A stretch of 16,080 nt of DNA from CAYRWR01 sp964537555 (GCA_964537555.1 CAZIAD010000065.1:1-16080); one strand, 5' to 3'. Shown: positions 1-7,995, numbered from the stretch's first letter. Made by a program: numbers and translations. The notes: generated by a model from the letters alone, not told the origin.

Positions 1-34
1 AAAAACGGCTGTCGTTTGACAGCCGTTTTTTTTT
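1..34. terminator. bidirectional intrinsic terminator
   Basis: A perfect 13-bp inverted repeat (positions 1-13 and 18-30, core ACGGCTGTC/GACAGCCGT) closes a 4-nt loop and is flanked by A and T runs, so it works as a rho-independent terminator on either strand. On the minus strand it lies just after the telA-like stop codon at 47 and probably ends that transcript. On the plus strand it could end a gene left of the window. Confidence 0.85.
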
Positions 35-46
35 GGTTTGCTCGTA

Positions 47-1135
47 TTAGTTTTTGAGTTCTATCAGTTTTTTCTTGAGGTCGCTTTCGATCTTGAGCAG
101 TTCCTGCTCTGCGGCAGCCCGTTTCTGCTTGCCGTCTTTCTGGATGTTCAGGGTCTCCTCCAGGGTAGAGATCAGGTCATTGTTGACTTTCTGGAGGGTC
201 TCTATATCCACGATGCCTTTTTCAGACTCCCGGGCGATATCCAGACTGCTGTTCTTGAGCATCTCTGCATTTTTTCTCATGAGATCATTGGTAGTCTGGG
301 TCACTTCTTTCTGGAGCTTGAGAGCCTTGTTCTGACGGAACAGGGTAATAGCGATCACGATCTGGTTCTTCCACAGGGGGATGGTGTTCAGGATGGAGCT
401 CTGGATCTTCTCGACCAGGACCTGGTTTCCGTTCTGGATGAGCCGGATCTGGGGGGCTCCCTGTATCGCTATCATACGGGACAGTTTAAGGTCGTGCAGT
501 TTCTTTTCAAAACGGTTGACAAACTGGGTGAAGTCCTGGAACTTCTGGGCATCCAGGGCATCGCCGGACTCTTCCGCTTTTTTCTTCATAGCCGGGATAT
601 CTTTTTCCTGGAATTCCTTGAGCTTCATCTGTCCGGCAATGATATAGAGGTCCAGCTCAGCCAGGTATTCCATGTTTTTTTCATACATATTATCCATGAG
701 GGTGATATCTTTGAGGAGATTCATACGGGCCTTGTCCAGCTCGTCTACCACCTTGTCTATCTGTACTGACAGTTTCTGGTAGCGGGTCATAAACTTTTTA
801 AATTTATTGATCAGATTGCCCAGGATAGGTACATTGGATAAAAATCCACCAGTAGATGTGAGGCTGTCTACATTGAGGTCCTTGACATTGATGACCAGTT
901 CAGACAGGATATCCCCCACGTAACCGCTGTCCTTATTGCGTACTTCTGAGAGGATGGTCTCTGAGAAATTGGATATCTCTCTCTGGGCACTGACTCCGTA
1001 CACGGTAATAGCATGGGTGTCATTGGCATCGATAGAATCAGCGATCTTTTGGGCTTTGGCCAGTTCTTCCGGGCTCAGCTTGGATGTGTCCAGGCCGTTT
1101 TCACCTGGTTTGGCCAGAAGGCTTTCTTCACTCAT
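47..1135 (-). CDS. TelA/KlaA-family toxic-anion-resistance-type protein
   Basis: 362-residue cytoplasmic protein that matches the TelA/KlaA family (toxic anion resistance, Pfam PF05816) in length and pattern: a polar N-terminus, a helix-rich body with a segment around residues 95-125 (SNVPILGNLINKFKKFM) typical of the family, then long coiled-coil-like helices to the C-terminus. The family was named for plasmid tellurite resistance, but most chromosomal members have no proven biochemical role and are linked to envelope stress. Start: ATG at 1135, preceded by AAAGGAG seven bases upstream. It has its own upstream promoter-like site and ends at the terminator at 1-34, so it is probably monocistronic. 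No toxic-metal resistance genes are next to it, so the tellurite label should not be taken as function. Confidence 0.85.
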   Translation of the reverse strand: MSEESLLAKPGENGLDTSKLSPEELAKAQKIADSIDANDTHAITVYGVSAQREISNFSETILSEVRNKDSGYVGDILSELVINVKDLNVDSLTSTGGFLSNVPILGNLINKFKKFMTRYQKLSVQIDKVVDELDKARMNLLKDITLMDNMYEKNMEYLAELDLYIIAGQMKLKEFQEKDIPAMKKKAEESGDALDAQKFQDFTQFVNRFEKKLHDLKLSRMIAIQGAPQIRLIQNGNQVLVEKIQSSILNTIPLWKNQIVIAITLFRQNKALKLQKEVTQTTNDLMRKNAEMLKNSSLDIARESEKGIVDIETLQKVNNDLISTLEETLNIQKDGKQKRAAAEQELLKIESDLKKKLIELKN

Positions 1136-1180
1136 GTATATCTCCTTTGAGTAATCTATGATTTTGTTATATTAGGTGTT

Positions 1181-1209
1181 AGTATATTTCATTTAGCAGT
1201 AAATCTCAA
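1181..1209 (-). promoter_or_regulatory. sigma70-like promoter for the telA-like gene
   Basis: On the minus strand TTGAGA (1204-1209) and TATACT (1181-1186) are separated by exactly 17 bases. Transcription would start near 1174 and give a ~40-nt leader before the ATG at 1135. The site lies between the regulator's stop codon and the telA-like start, so the two minus-strand genes need not be one operon. Called from sequence match only. Confidence 0.55.
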
Positions 1210-1252
1210 TTCTATTGTAAGCTTTATTCTCTCATTGAGATGATTTAGAGGC

Positions 1253-2500
1253 TTAATCCATCCACACCTGGTTAAGTCCCTTGTTTTTAGCTTCTTCCAG
1301 TAAAAAGCTGGTCTCTATATACATAGTGTGAAAGTCACTGTGGAGCCTGGAGGATAGGCCTATAGTCAGCGTGATGTCTATCTCACCCCCATTATAAGCT
1401 ATTTTTTTGGCGGCGACATTTTTGCGGATGTTATCAAAAAAATGGAAAAGGTCATCCATATCATCATTGTCCGTTAAAACCGCAAAACGGTGGGGTGCGA
1501 CCCGGGCTATGACATCGGAACGCCGCTTAAGCCGTCCGTCGAAGAGCTGGGCGATCTCTTTTATAATATGATGCCCGGCTGCTTCGCCATGGATAGACAC
1601 ATGTACCTGAAAGTCATCAATATCCACCAGGGCCAGGGCCAGGGAGGTGTTTTTTCGGTGAGCATTGGAATGCAGTACATCCCCGATACTGAACAGGTAT
1701 TTTTTGTTGTAGAGGCCGGTCAGTATATCCAGATGGGCCAGGTTTCGTATATTATCTATCATTTCCAGGTTGTCGGTATTGAGATTGACCCGGCACACAA
1801 ATTCTTCTCTGTCGAAAGGTTTTTTGATATAGTCATTGGCCCCGTGTTTGAGAAAGAGGGGTATGTTCTTATCCTGATTTTCACCGGATATGACCAGGAT
1901 AGCCATCTTATCCAGCTTATGGGCCTTACGTACTTTTTGAACCAGGTCAAAACCGTTCATGATGGGCATATCATAATCGGTGAGGAGCAGACTGATGCCG
2001 GGATTTTCCGTGATGATCTGCAGGGCCTCCCTGCCATTCTCTGCCTCCACTACCTTGAAGAGCTGGCCCTGGAGCATACTGGATAAGAGCTTACGGTAGA
2101 CCCTGGAATCATCCACTACCAGGGCCTGAGTACGGGCATTACGGATGGCCCGTTTTACGGAGTAGATCAGGTCGTAGATATACTCCCGGTCCTTGATGAT
2201 AATATAGTCGAAGATGTTTTTAGCCAGGATGCGGCTGCGAGTATCGTCGTCATAGGTGGATGTCAGGACTATCACTGCCACATTGTGTTCTATACACATA
2301 TCTATGGCTTTGCCTTCACTGTCATCAGGCAGTACCAATCCCATTATAGCCAGGAAATATTCTTTTTCCCGGATCATTTTAGAGGCTTCGGTATAGGATT
2401 CCGCCACATCTATTTCCACGCTCAGTTCCCCGTCCAGTGTCATTTTAACAAGTTTAGCGATAGTCTTATTATCTTCGATGAGCAGTAAGTTTTTTACCAT
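1253..2500 (-). CDS. response regulator with two receiver domains and a degenerate GGDEF domain
   Basis: 415 residues. Receiver 1 (about 1-120) has the acidic pair E9/D10, T80 and K103, but where the phospho-acceptor Asp is expected (hydrophobic strand before LPD) there is Gly54, so it is probably not phosphorylated. Receiver 2 (about 124-245) looks active: D130/D131, acceptor D175 in TDYDMP, S205 and K227-P. A GGDEF fold follows (about 255-415), starting with the classical DxLTGLYN-type entry and VDIDDF metal strand, but the signature loop reads APHRF (335-339) instead of GGDEF/GGEEF. Diguanylate cyclase catalysis is therefore unlikely. It may bind a nucleotide, dimerise, or act as a phosphorylation-driven scaffold. 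Start ATG at 2500 follows GAGGT and a near-consensus promoter. No partner kinase is adjacent. Confidence 0.9.
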   Translation of the reverse strand: MVKNLLLIEDNKTIAKLVKMTLDGELSVEIDVAESYTEASKMIREKEYFLAIMGLVLPDDSEGKAIDMCIEHNVAVIVLTSTYDDDTRSRILAKNIFDYIIIKDREYIYDLIYSVKRAIRNARTQALVVDDSRVYRKLLSSMLQGQLFKVVEAENGREALQIITENPGISLLLTDYDMPIMNGFDLVQKVRKAHKLDKMAILVISGENQDKNIPLFLKHGANDYIKKPFDREEFVCRVNLNTDNLEMIDNIRNLAHLDILTGLYNKKYLFSIGDVLHSNAHRKNTSLALALVDIDDFQVHVSIHGEAAGHHIIKEIAQLFDGRLKRRSDVIARVAPHRFAVLTDNDDMDDLFHFFDNIRKNVAAKKIAYNGGEIDITLTIGLSSRLHSDFHTMYIETSFLLEEAKNKGLNQVWMD

Positions 2501-2525
2501 AGTTGACCTCGTTTTTCATTAATTG

Positions 2526-2554
2526 ATTTTAAGCCTTTTATCCATTCCTGTCAA
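2526..2554 (-). promoter_or_regulatory. strong sigma70 promoter for the response regulator
   Basis: On the minus strand a perfect TTGACA (2549-2554) is followed after 17 bases by TAAAAT (2526-2531), one mismatch from TATAAT. The predicted start near 2519 leaves a leader of about 19 nt carrying GAGGT before the ATG at 2500. This is the best promoter in the window. It lies in the divergent region shared with leuS. Confidence 0.7.
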
Positions 2555-2566
2555 ATGATGTAAAAC

Positions 2567-2595
2567 TGGAAATGTTCTTTTTTCTGGTTTAAAAT
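2567..2595 (+). promoter_or_regulatory. possible leuS promoter
   Basis: TGGAAA (2567-2572, weak -35) and TAAAAT (2590-2595, good -10) are 17 bases apart, upstream of leuS and back to back with the regulator's promoter. The -35 match is only four of six, so the assignment is tentative. I see no T-box-like leader: only about 30 nt would lie between the predicted start and the ATG. Confidence 0.3.
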
Positions 2596-2631
2596 ATAGG
2601 GGACTAATTCATTGATATACAAGGAGAAGAC

Positions 2632-5046
2632 ATGGCTGCATTATATGATTTTAAGACTATAGAAAAGAAATGGCAGGACTTCTGGGATAAGAACAAGACC
2701 TTTAAGGTAAGTGAAGACCCGGCCTTTCCTAAAGATAAACGTTATTACTGTCTGGATATGTTTCCCTATCCCTCCGGGGCGGGCCTCCATGTGGGCCATC
2801 CCGAAGGTTATACAGCCTCTGACATCGTGAGCCGCTATAAGCGTATGAATGGCTACAATGTCCTGCACCCCATGGGATTCGATTCCTTTGGACTGCCTGC
2901 GGAGAATTATGCCATAAAGACCGGTACCCATCCCCGTATCTCTACTGAGGCCAATATCGAAAACTTTACCCGGCAGATCAAGAGCCTGGGATTTTCCTAC
3001 GACTGGGACCGCGAAGTAGCTACCCACCGGGAGGACTACTATCACTGGACCCAGTGGATATTCATACAGCTCTATAAAAAAGGCCTGGCTTATGAAGCGA
3101 CTATGCCTGTCAACTGGTGTAACAGCTGTGCCACCGTGATCGCCAATGAAGAGGTCACTGATGGCAAGTGTGAACGCTGCGGCGGATCGGTAGTCAAAAA
3201 AGATATGCGGCAGTGGATGCTTAAAATCACGGCTTATGCTGACCGCCTCCTGGAAGACCTGGAGGGACTGGACTGGCCCGATTCAATAAAGACCCTGCAG
3301 AAGAACTGGATAGGCCGCTCCGAAGGAGCAGAGGTAGACTTTCAGGTCAAGGGCAGTGACAAGTCTATAACTGTCTATACCACACGGCCCGACACCCTGT
3401 TCGGTGCTACCTATATGGTACTGGCTCCCGAGCATCCCCTCCTGGAAGAGATAGCCCCCGCGGAGCATCATCCCGACATCCATGCCTACCAGGACCAGGC
3501 CCGCTCCAAGTCCGACCTGGAACGTACTGAGCTCAATAAAGACAAGACGGGTGTATTTACCGGGGCTTATGCTGTCAATCCGGTAGACGGCAGGGAGATC
3601 CCTATCTGGATATCCGACTATGTGCTGAGCACCTACGGCACCGGGGCCATCATGGCGGTCCCGGCTCATGACCAGAGAGACTTTGAGTTTGCCACCAAGT
3701 TCGGCCTGGACATCATACAGGTGGTGTCGGCTGACGGCAAAGAAGTGCCGGAGCAGAAGGAAGCCTTTACCATTGACGGTGTGGCTATTAATTCCGGGGA
3801 GTTCAACGGCCTCAAGACCGCAGATTTCAAGAAAAAGATCACTGAATGGCTCTCCAAAAAAGGCCTGGGAAAGGCAGCGGTCAATTACAAGCTGCGTGAC
3901 TGGGTATTTTCCCGGCAGCGCTTCTGGGGAGAGCCTATCCCGGTACTGCATAAAAAGGATGGATCAATAGATGTCATAGATGAGTCAGAGCTGCCCCTGG
4001 TCCTGCCGGAAGTCAATTCATTTACCCCTACCGGTACCGGTGAGTCACCCCTGGCAGCGGCTACCCAGTGGCTCCAAACCCCTGAGGGTATGAGAGAGAC
4101 CAATACTATGCCCCAGTGGGCCGGGTCCTGCTGGTACTATCTGCGTTACCTGGACCCTCATAATGAAAAGGAGTTCTGTGCTCCTGACAAGCAGGACTAC
4201 TGGATGCCCGTGGACCTCTACATCGGGGGTGCTGAGCATGCCGTACTGCACCTGCTCTATGCCCGCTTCTGGCATAAGGTACTGTTCGACCTGGGCTATG
4301 TCAAGACCAAAGAGCCCTTTATCCGCCTGCGTAACCAGGGCATGATACTGGGGGAAAACAACGAAAAGATGTCCAAGTCCCGGGGTAATGTAGTCAATCC
4401 TGATGATGTGATCGCGCTGTATGGCGCCGACTCCATGCGCCTCTATGAGATGTTTATGGGGCCCCTGGACATCATGAAGCCCTGGTCCACCAACGGCATC
4501 AAAGGCATGAAAAAGTTTACCGATAAGGTATGGCGACTGTTTACTGAATTCGAAATTACGGCAGATGCACCCTCAGCTGAGATAAATAAACTCCTGCACA
4601 AGACCATCAGGAAAGTAGGGGAGGACATCGAGTCTATCAACAGTTTTAACACTGCTATCTCCCAGATGATGATACTGGTCAATGAGATGCTCAAAGCAGA
4701 GACCCAGAGCAAAGAGGCCCTGTCTGTGCTGTGCCGTCTCATCGCTCCCTTTACCCCCCACCTGGGTGAAGAACTGTGGGAGATGCTGGGCTATGCTCCC
4801 AGTGTGGCCTATGCGGAATGGCCGTCATACGACCCTGCTCTCTGTGTAGATGACAGCTACCAGATGCCGGTACAGGTAAACGGCAAGCTGCGGGCCACCA
4901 TAGAGATGGCCAAAGGTACCTCCCGTGATGAGATGCAGTCCCAGGCCCTGGCCCACGAGAATGTGAAAAAGTGGACTGATGGTAAACAGATCCTGAAGGT
5001 GATCGCTGTACCGGACAAGCTCGTGAATGTGGTGGTCAAAGTCTAG
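2632..5046 (+). CDS. leuS: leucyl-tRNA synthetase
   Basis: Cytoplasmic class I synthetase that charges tRNA-Leu with leucine; 804 residues, within the usual bacterial range. Landmarks: HIGH-type motif HVGH at 53-56 inside PYPSGAGLHVGH; a zinc-binding knob with Cys163, Cys166, Cys180 and Cys183; the CP1 editing insert with TTRPDT (250-255) and GTGAIMAVPAHD, whose Asp347 is the conserved editing residue; WAGSCWYYLRYLDP; KMSKS at 579-583; then a helical anticodon-binding domain and C-terminal domain ending in VVVKV. Start ATG at 2632 has AAGGAG upstream. All catalytic and editing motifs are present, so it should be functional. It is the chromosomal anchor next to the integron's distal end and converges with the cassette genes. 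I see no clear terminator after its stop. Confidence 0.98.
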   Translation: MAALYDFKTIEKKWQDFWDKNKTFKVSEDPAFPKDKRYYCLDMFPYPSGAGLHVGHPEGYTASDIVSRYKRMNGYNVLHPMGFDSFGLPAENYAIKTGTHPRISTEANIENFTRQIKSLGFSYDWDREVATHREDYYHWTQWIFIQLYKKGLAYEATMPVNWCNSCATVIANEEVTDGKCERCGGSVVKKDMRQWMLKITAYADRLLEDLEGLDWPDSIKTLQKNWIGRSEGAEVDFQVKGSDKSITVYTTRPDTLFGATYMVLAPEHPLLEEIAPAEHHPDIHAYQDQARSKSDLERTELNKDKTGVFTGAYAVNPVDGREIPIWISDYVLSTYGTGAIMAVPAHDQRDFEFATKFGLDIIQVVSADGKEVPEQKEAFTIDGVAINSGEFNGLKTADFKKKITEWLSKKGLGKAAVNYKLRDWVFSRQRFWGEPIPVLHKKDGSIDVIDESELPLVLPEVNSFTPTGTGESPLAAATQWLQTPEGMRETNTMPQWAGSCWYYLRYLDPHNEKEFCAPDKQDYWMPVDLYIGGAEHAVLHLLYARFWHKVLFDLGYVKTKEPFIRLRNQGMILGENNEKMSKSRGNVVNPDDVIALYGADSMRLYEMFMGPLDIMKPWSTNGIKGMKKFTDKVWRLFTEFEITADAPSAEINKLLHKTIRKVGEDIESINSFNTAISQMMILVNEMLKAETQSKEALSVLCRLIAPFTPHLGEELWEMLGYAPSVAYAEWPSYDPALCVDDSYQMPVQVNGKLRATIEMAKGTSRDEMQSQALAHENVKKWTDGKQILKVIAVPDKLVNVVVKV

Positions 5047-5207
5047 GGGACAGTTGAAAATAGCAAGAGGCAGCTAACAGCAGTGCAGTTGCATATACTG
5101 GGATTTTGAAGGTTTTAAGTTAGACAGTAATGACATATAGTTTCTTTAATCTTTATAGACTCATTATTATGAAAACTATAATCAGATGAAGTGTTCAAAT
5201 CATGTCG

Positions 5208-5236
5208 CTATAACTGTCTGAATTCTCCTAGTTATC
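5208..5236 (-). repeat. possible decayed attC remnant
   Basis: CTATAAC (5208-5214) and GTTATCT (5230-5236) form the outer boxes of an attC-like inverted pair, and the right box is preceded by CCTA exactly as in the intact sites. Only 15 bases separate them instead of about 40-44, so the L boxes and stem are missing. The GTTATCT box also complements AGATAAC at the left edge of attC site 1. It may be the worn outer limit of the array, or chance. Confidence 0.3.
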
Positions 5237-5251
5237 TATATATCGTACAGA

Positions 5252-5271
5252 TGTCCGCCACGGAAGGCGGA
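5252..5271. repeat. GC-rich hairpin
   Basis: GTCCGCC and GGCGGAC form a perfect 7-bp stem around a 6-nt loop (acggaa). There is no T run on either side, so it is not a standard intrinsic terminator, though it lies where transcripts of leuS and of the array converge. Confidence 0.5.
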
Positions 5272-5338
5272 CCCATGGGGCGGGTCGTACAATCCAAGAT
5301 TTGTAATCCCCACCGTAGCCCTCTGCACTCGGCCTGGC

Positions 5339-5395
5339 AGATAACGAATTTGGCTCGGCGACGGGCGTTAGCCTGTCGCCTGGCCTTAGTTATAT
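5339..5395 (-). repeat. attC site 1 (distal-most intact; belongs to cassette A)
   Basis: Outer boxes AGATAAC and GTTATAT, inner arms TTGGCTCGGCGACGG / CCTGTCGCCTGGCC. Same stem class as site 10. On the minus strand AAC is followed by TAA. Confidence 0.85.
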
Positions 5396-5415
5396 GACGC
5401 GGTTGACCATTGTCT

Positions 5416-5961
5416 TTATAAAAAAATTTGTTGCATATAACTTCGCATTTTTAAATCTGTGTACTGAATCCAAAAATTATTTGTTGCTTCTTCAAAAGGC
5501 CATCCCATTTGTATATTAATTCCAGTATCAAGTGTCCAAGTATATGCACCCCCAAATCCGCCTAGTTCGAAATTTGAATTTCCTTTTTCGTGTTCTCCAT
5601 ATATAGAAGTGAAATATTTATCTGCTTGATTTGTGATCTGGGTAAATTGTAAGTGATCTACGTGACTATACAATGTTATCCAAATAAGTAAATCTTTTCT
5701 GAAATAATAGCAAACCTGCATTTCATGATTTAGAAAATAAGAAGTAGAGTAGATTTTTTTTAAGCCATCCGCTTCTGATTGAATTTTTGCTCCCAAAAGT
5801 TGGGATACTTTCTCGGGGGAATCACCATAATATAAAATCGTCTTTGTCTTACCTGAATCATTGATAAAATAAGTTTTGGTATTACGGATATCTTGAGGAT
5901 TCTCTCTTACACAACTTGAGAATAACATTATCAAAAATACAAGGTATATGTATCTGGTCAT
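5416..5961 (-). CDS. cassette A: predicted lipoprotein, unknown function
   Basis: 181 residues from the ATG at 5961, chosen over an in-frame codon seven residues upstream because GAGGAG lies six to eight bases before it and the new N-terminus is a clean lipoprotein signal: basic Thr-Arg start, hydrophobic core, lipobox LFSS-C with Cys17. The mature protein would be anchored in the membrane, facing the periplasm or outside. The rest is a mixed polar domain rich in Tyr and Phe (for example GGFGGAYTW near residue 140) without a motif I recognise. It lies between attC sites 2 and 1, and the cassette ends read GTCACATAAC and GTCATATAAC (nine of ten alike). The gene starts about 48 nt after the recombination point, leaving no clear promoter. 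Confidence 0.85.
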   Translation of the reverse strand: MTRYIYLVFLIMLFSSCVRENPQDIRNTKTYFINDSGKTKTILYYGDSPEKVSQLLGAKIQSEADGLKKIYSTSYFLNHEMQVCYYFRKDLLIWITLYSHVDHLQFTQITNQADKYFTSIYGEHEKGNSNFELGGFGGAYTWTLDTGINIQMGWPFEEATNNFWIQYTDLKMRSYMQQIFL

Positions 5962-6003
5962 TATTAACTCCTCGAATCTCAATATTGATTAATTAGTAGT
6001 GTC

Positions 6004-6060
6004 ACATAACGTGTGCAGCTCGGCGTCGGGGGTAAGCCTGACGACTAGTAGCAGTTGTGC
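6004..6060 (-). repeat. attC site 2 (belongs to cassette B), divergent
   Basis: Boxes ACATAAC and GTTGTGC with arms GCAGCTCGGCGTC / GACGACTAGTAGC. The most divergent of the 13: it is the only one where minus-strand AAC is followed by TGC rather than TAG or TAA. Confidence 0.75.
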
Positions 6061-6075
6061 GCTGGCCGGTGCAAT

Positions 6076-6600
6076 TTATACCAATAAACTATTGTCTAAT
6101 AAAATTCCAGATTCAAACCCACATTCTTGGCACGAAATATCCAACACCTTCAAACCATTATTATTATTTAATGATAGAATCAATTTATTACTTCCGCATT
6201 TACTACAAAAAGACATACTAATTTTCATGTTTTTCCATTCTTCATCAGATATTTTCTCTTCAGAAAACTCTTCAATCTCTTCCCGTTTAATTGAAGGATT
6301 TAATTCTAAGTCTTTATATTTATAAGTCCAATAATCGTCTTCATCCATTTCAATATGTACACCCATTGAAAGGGTAAAAGTGCGTTTACAATTATTACAT
6401 TCAAATACTAAATTTTCACCGGGCAAAGCCACACCATTTTTGTTAACCTGAGTATCATTACAAAAAGGGCATTTATCAACGTCAATATCTTTATATCTAA
6501 TGATCTTATTGGGCTTTATAATATTTTTAATATCATTGTTTTCAACTACCCAAGATCCAATATTACTTTCAGGTCCTACATATTTCATTTTTATTATCAT
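6076..6600 (-). CDS. cassette B: protein with two zinc-ribbon motifs
   Basis: 174 residues from the ATG at 6600 (GGAG six bases upstream; an upstream in-frame GTG lacks a site). Two treble-Cys pairs are clear: CPFC (44-47) with CNNC (68-71), and CSKC (132-135) with CQEC (157-160). Each CxxC...CxxC pair is a zinc ribbon. Between them lies an acidic linker rich in Glu/Asp (about 84-122). No signal peptide, so it is probably cytoplasmic. Zinc ribbons of this type commonly serve nucleic-acid or protein binding, but nothing here fixes the partner. The cassette has the second-longest terminal match in the array: 16 of 19 bases complementary, starting GCACCGGC at both ends. Confidence 0.85.
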   Translation of the reverse strand: MIIKMKYVGPESNIGSWVVENNDIKNIIKPNKIIRYKDIDVDKCPFCNDTQVNKNGVALPGENLVFECNNCKRTFTLSMGVHIEMDEDDYWTYKYKDLELNPSIKREEIEEFSEEKISDEEWKNMKISMSFCSKCGSNKLILSLNNNNGLKVLDISCQECGFESGILLDNSLLV

Positions 6601-6629
6601 TCTATACTCCACAGATAGCACCGGCTGGC

Positions 6630-6683
6630 GTACAACGAAATCGACTCAGCGCCGCGTTAGTGGCGACTGAGTCCTAGTTATAT
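6630..6683 (-). repeat. attC site 3 (belongs to cassette C)
   Basis: Boxes GTACAAC and GTTATAT, stem GACTCAG...CTGAGTC with an extra A in the right arm on the plus strand (an extrahelical base), central loop CGCCGCGTTAGTGGCG. Same class as site 7. Confidence 0.88.
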
Positions 6684-6796
6684 GCCGTTCTTATAAGTTT
6701 CGGTCAATTTCCTCTTGATTATACTTGTCTTGTTATTTATTCTCAAACGCAACGAATACATCCAGTAACTGGGCAAAATAAATTTTATTTTACTGT

Positions 6797-6825
6797 TTGA
6801 CTCTTATTTTATAATACTCTAGACT
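6797..6825 (+). promoter_or_regulatory. promoter for inverted cassette gene C
   Basis: TTGACT (6797-6802) and TAGACT (6820-6825) are 17 bases apart; a better -10 look-alike, TATAAT (6810-6815), lies in the same stretch but without a matching -35. The -10 sits in an imperfect palindrome (CTCTA...TAGAG, 6817-6831) that could be an operator. This roughly 180-base AT-rich leader is the only cassette leader long enough for a promoter, and it serves the only gene that cannot use readthrough from the array. Confidence 0.4.
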
Positions 6826-6867
6826 ATAGAGGTTATTTTAAAGTATTTCAATATTTTGGAGATATTT

Positions 6868-7977
6868 ATGTATAAATCATTGCTTATTATCCTATTATTG
6901 TTCTTTTATTCTACAGCTCAAGGTAAAATCGATACTAATGATCTAATCATCCTAGAACAAAATTCTACCGGTGATATTGTAATAGGCAAGTACAAAAAGA
7001 ATAAACAAATAACAGTGAATGGTAAGACTATAACACTGGCAAAAAACAAGAAAATATATTTTTATAATGATCATATTAATGTTGCAACACTGGCATTTCC
7101 CCAGATCATCAACACACCTTTGGGAGAAATGGAATTTGAGGGAATGATATATCTGGAAGAAGGTGGCAATTTTACCGGTGGAGACCTCAAAACTCCAGCA
7201 GAAGTGAAAACAACTTATGGAACATACCTCATAAATGGCATTGGCTTTTATCCCTCAGGAGAACTAAATAGAATAATACCCTCAAAGCCAGCATCGATAA
7301 ACATAGGAGATTACACTTTTGATTTCGAAATATTGAGTTTAGAAAAAAACGGAGATTTTAGAGGGGCTGTTCTTTCCAATCCACAACTATTTAAAACCAA
7401 AGCAGGAGAGTTTCTGTTTGGCAAAGACTGGGTAAATTTTCATTCCAATGGTCAACTCCAAAATGCTACTTTACACAAACCTGCTCAACTAGCCACTTTC
7501 TTTGGCTCCCTACAGATTCAGGGAACATTGTTTTTCTATGATAATGGTATGTTTGATTCATGTATACTAAGAGATCCCCAGAAGGGGAAAACACCCCTGG
7601 GGCCGGTCAATATAAGTTCTTTTCATCTGAAACCTAGTGGTATAGGGGGGTATATTGAATTGGCCGAACCCATCTCTCACATAGTAAAGGGGAGAACCTA
7701 TTTTTTTGATGCACTCTCCTTCGATAATGATGGAAAATTTTATGGAGGTGGATTTTACCATCCACTAATAATAAATACCCCCCAAGGCGAACTGCCGGCC
7801 CAGTATCTGATATTTTATCCAAATGAGAATCTTAAATGTCTCATGTTGGCATCAACAATAGAGATAGAAGGGATGGAATACTCTTCCTATGTCTATATTG
7901 GCTGGAACAGCTCAGGAGAATTCCTGGGTAAAGTAGAGTATAACGATAATACAGATACCTGGCACAAAATAGACTAA
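6868..7977 (+). CDS. cassette C: secreted repeat protein, inverted in the array
   Basis: 369 residues from the ATG at 6868 (GGAG then six bases; an upstream in-frame ATG is too close to that site). An N-terminal signal peptide (MYKSLLIILLLFFYSTAQGK) implies export, with no lipobox. The rest is built of imperfect ~40-45-residue units with the pattern I-x-T-x-x-G-x-L-x-F ... x-F-Y-x-N-G-x-L ... L-x-x-P, for example INTPLGEMEFEG and TLFFYDNGMFDSC. This resembles MORN/YwqK-like repeats, but spacing differs and I do not assign a family. The C-terminus (YIGWNSSGEFLGKVEY) matches the C-terminus of cassette M, so they are homologues. It is the only plus-strand gene among the cassettes, and its ends (GGCATGTAAC/GGCATATAAC) show the cassette itself is oriented normally: only the gene is flipped. 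Confidence 0.9.
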   Translation: MYKSLLIILLLFFYSTAQGKIDTNDLIILEQNSTGDIVIGKYKKNKQITVNGKTITLAKNKKIYFYNDHINVATLAFPQIINTPLGEMEFEGMIYLEEGGNFTGGDLKTPAEVKTTYGTYLINGIGFYPSGELNRIIPSKPASINIGDYTFDFEILSLEKNGDFRGAVLSNPQLFKTKAGEFLFGKDWVNFHSNGQLQNATLHKPAQLATFFGSLQIQGTLFFYDNGMFDSCILRDPQKGKTPLGPVNISSFHLKPSGIGGYIELAEPISHIVKGRTYFFDALSFDNDGKFYGGGFYHPLIINTPQGELPAQYLIFYPNENLKCLMLASTIEIEGMEYSSYVYIGWNSSGEFLGKVEYNDNTDTWHKID

Positions 7978-7995
7978 TGTTTGGCGCGGTATGGC

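Larger units (their letters stand above)
5047..5338. other. gene-free junction between leuS and the cassette array
   Basis: About 290 bases with no convincing gene on either strand. The first ~160 bases are AT-rich and featureless apart from a small inverted pair CTAAC...GTTGC near 5072-5092. At 5208-5236 there is CTATAAC...CCTAGTTATCT, resembling the outer boxes of an attC with the middle lost. From about 5250 to 5338 the sequence is GC-rich and unlike the cassettes, with a 7-bp hairpin and several short repeats. A 68-codon plus-strand frame here lacks a ribosome binding site and runs through attC site 1, so I do not call it. Confidence 0.6.

Noticed and set aside
38..769. 243-codon plus-strand frame opposite the telA-like gene
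   Set aside because: Antisense shadow; the minus-strand frame has a family match, ribosome binding site and promoter.
1490..2086. 198-codon plus-strand frame opposite the response regulator
   Set aside because: Antisense shadow of a gene with clear receiver domains.
2285..2500. Active diguanylate cyclase annotation for the regulator
   Set aside because: The signature loop reads APHRF in place of GGDEF/GGEEF, so activity should not be assumed from the fold.
5072..5092. CTAAC...GTTGC inverted pair just after leuS as another attC
   Set aside because: Only about nine bases between the boxes, with no L boxes and no AACTAG/TAA feature; chance is likely.
5191..5397. 68-codon plus-strand frame after leuS
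   Set aside because: No ribosome binding site, mixed composition, and it runs through the hairpin and the whole of attC site 1.
6868..7977. Calling C and M classical MORN-repeat proteins
   Set aside because: The ~45-residue period and F-Y-x-N-G / T-x-x-G pattern differ from the short MORN unit; only a loose resemblance to YwqK-like repeats.
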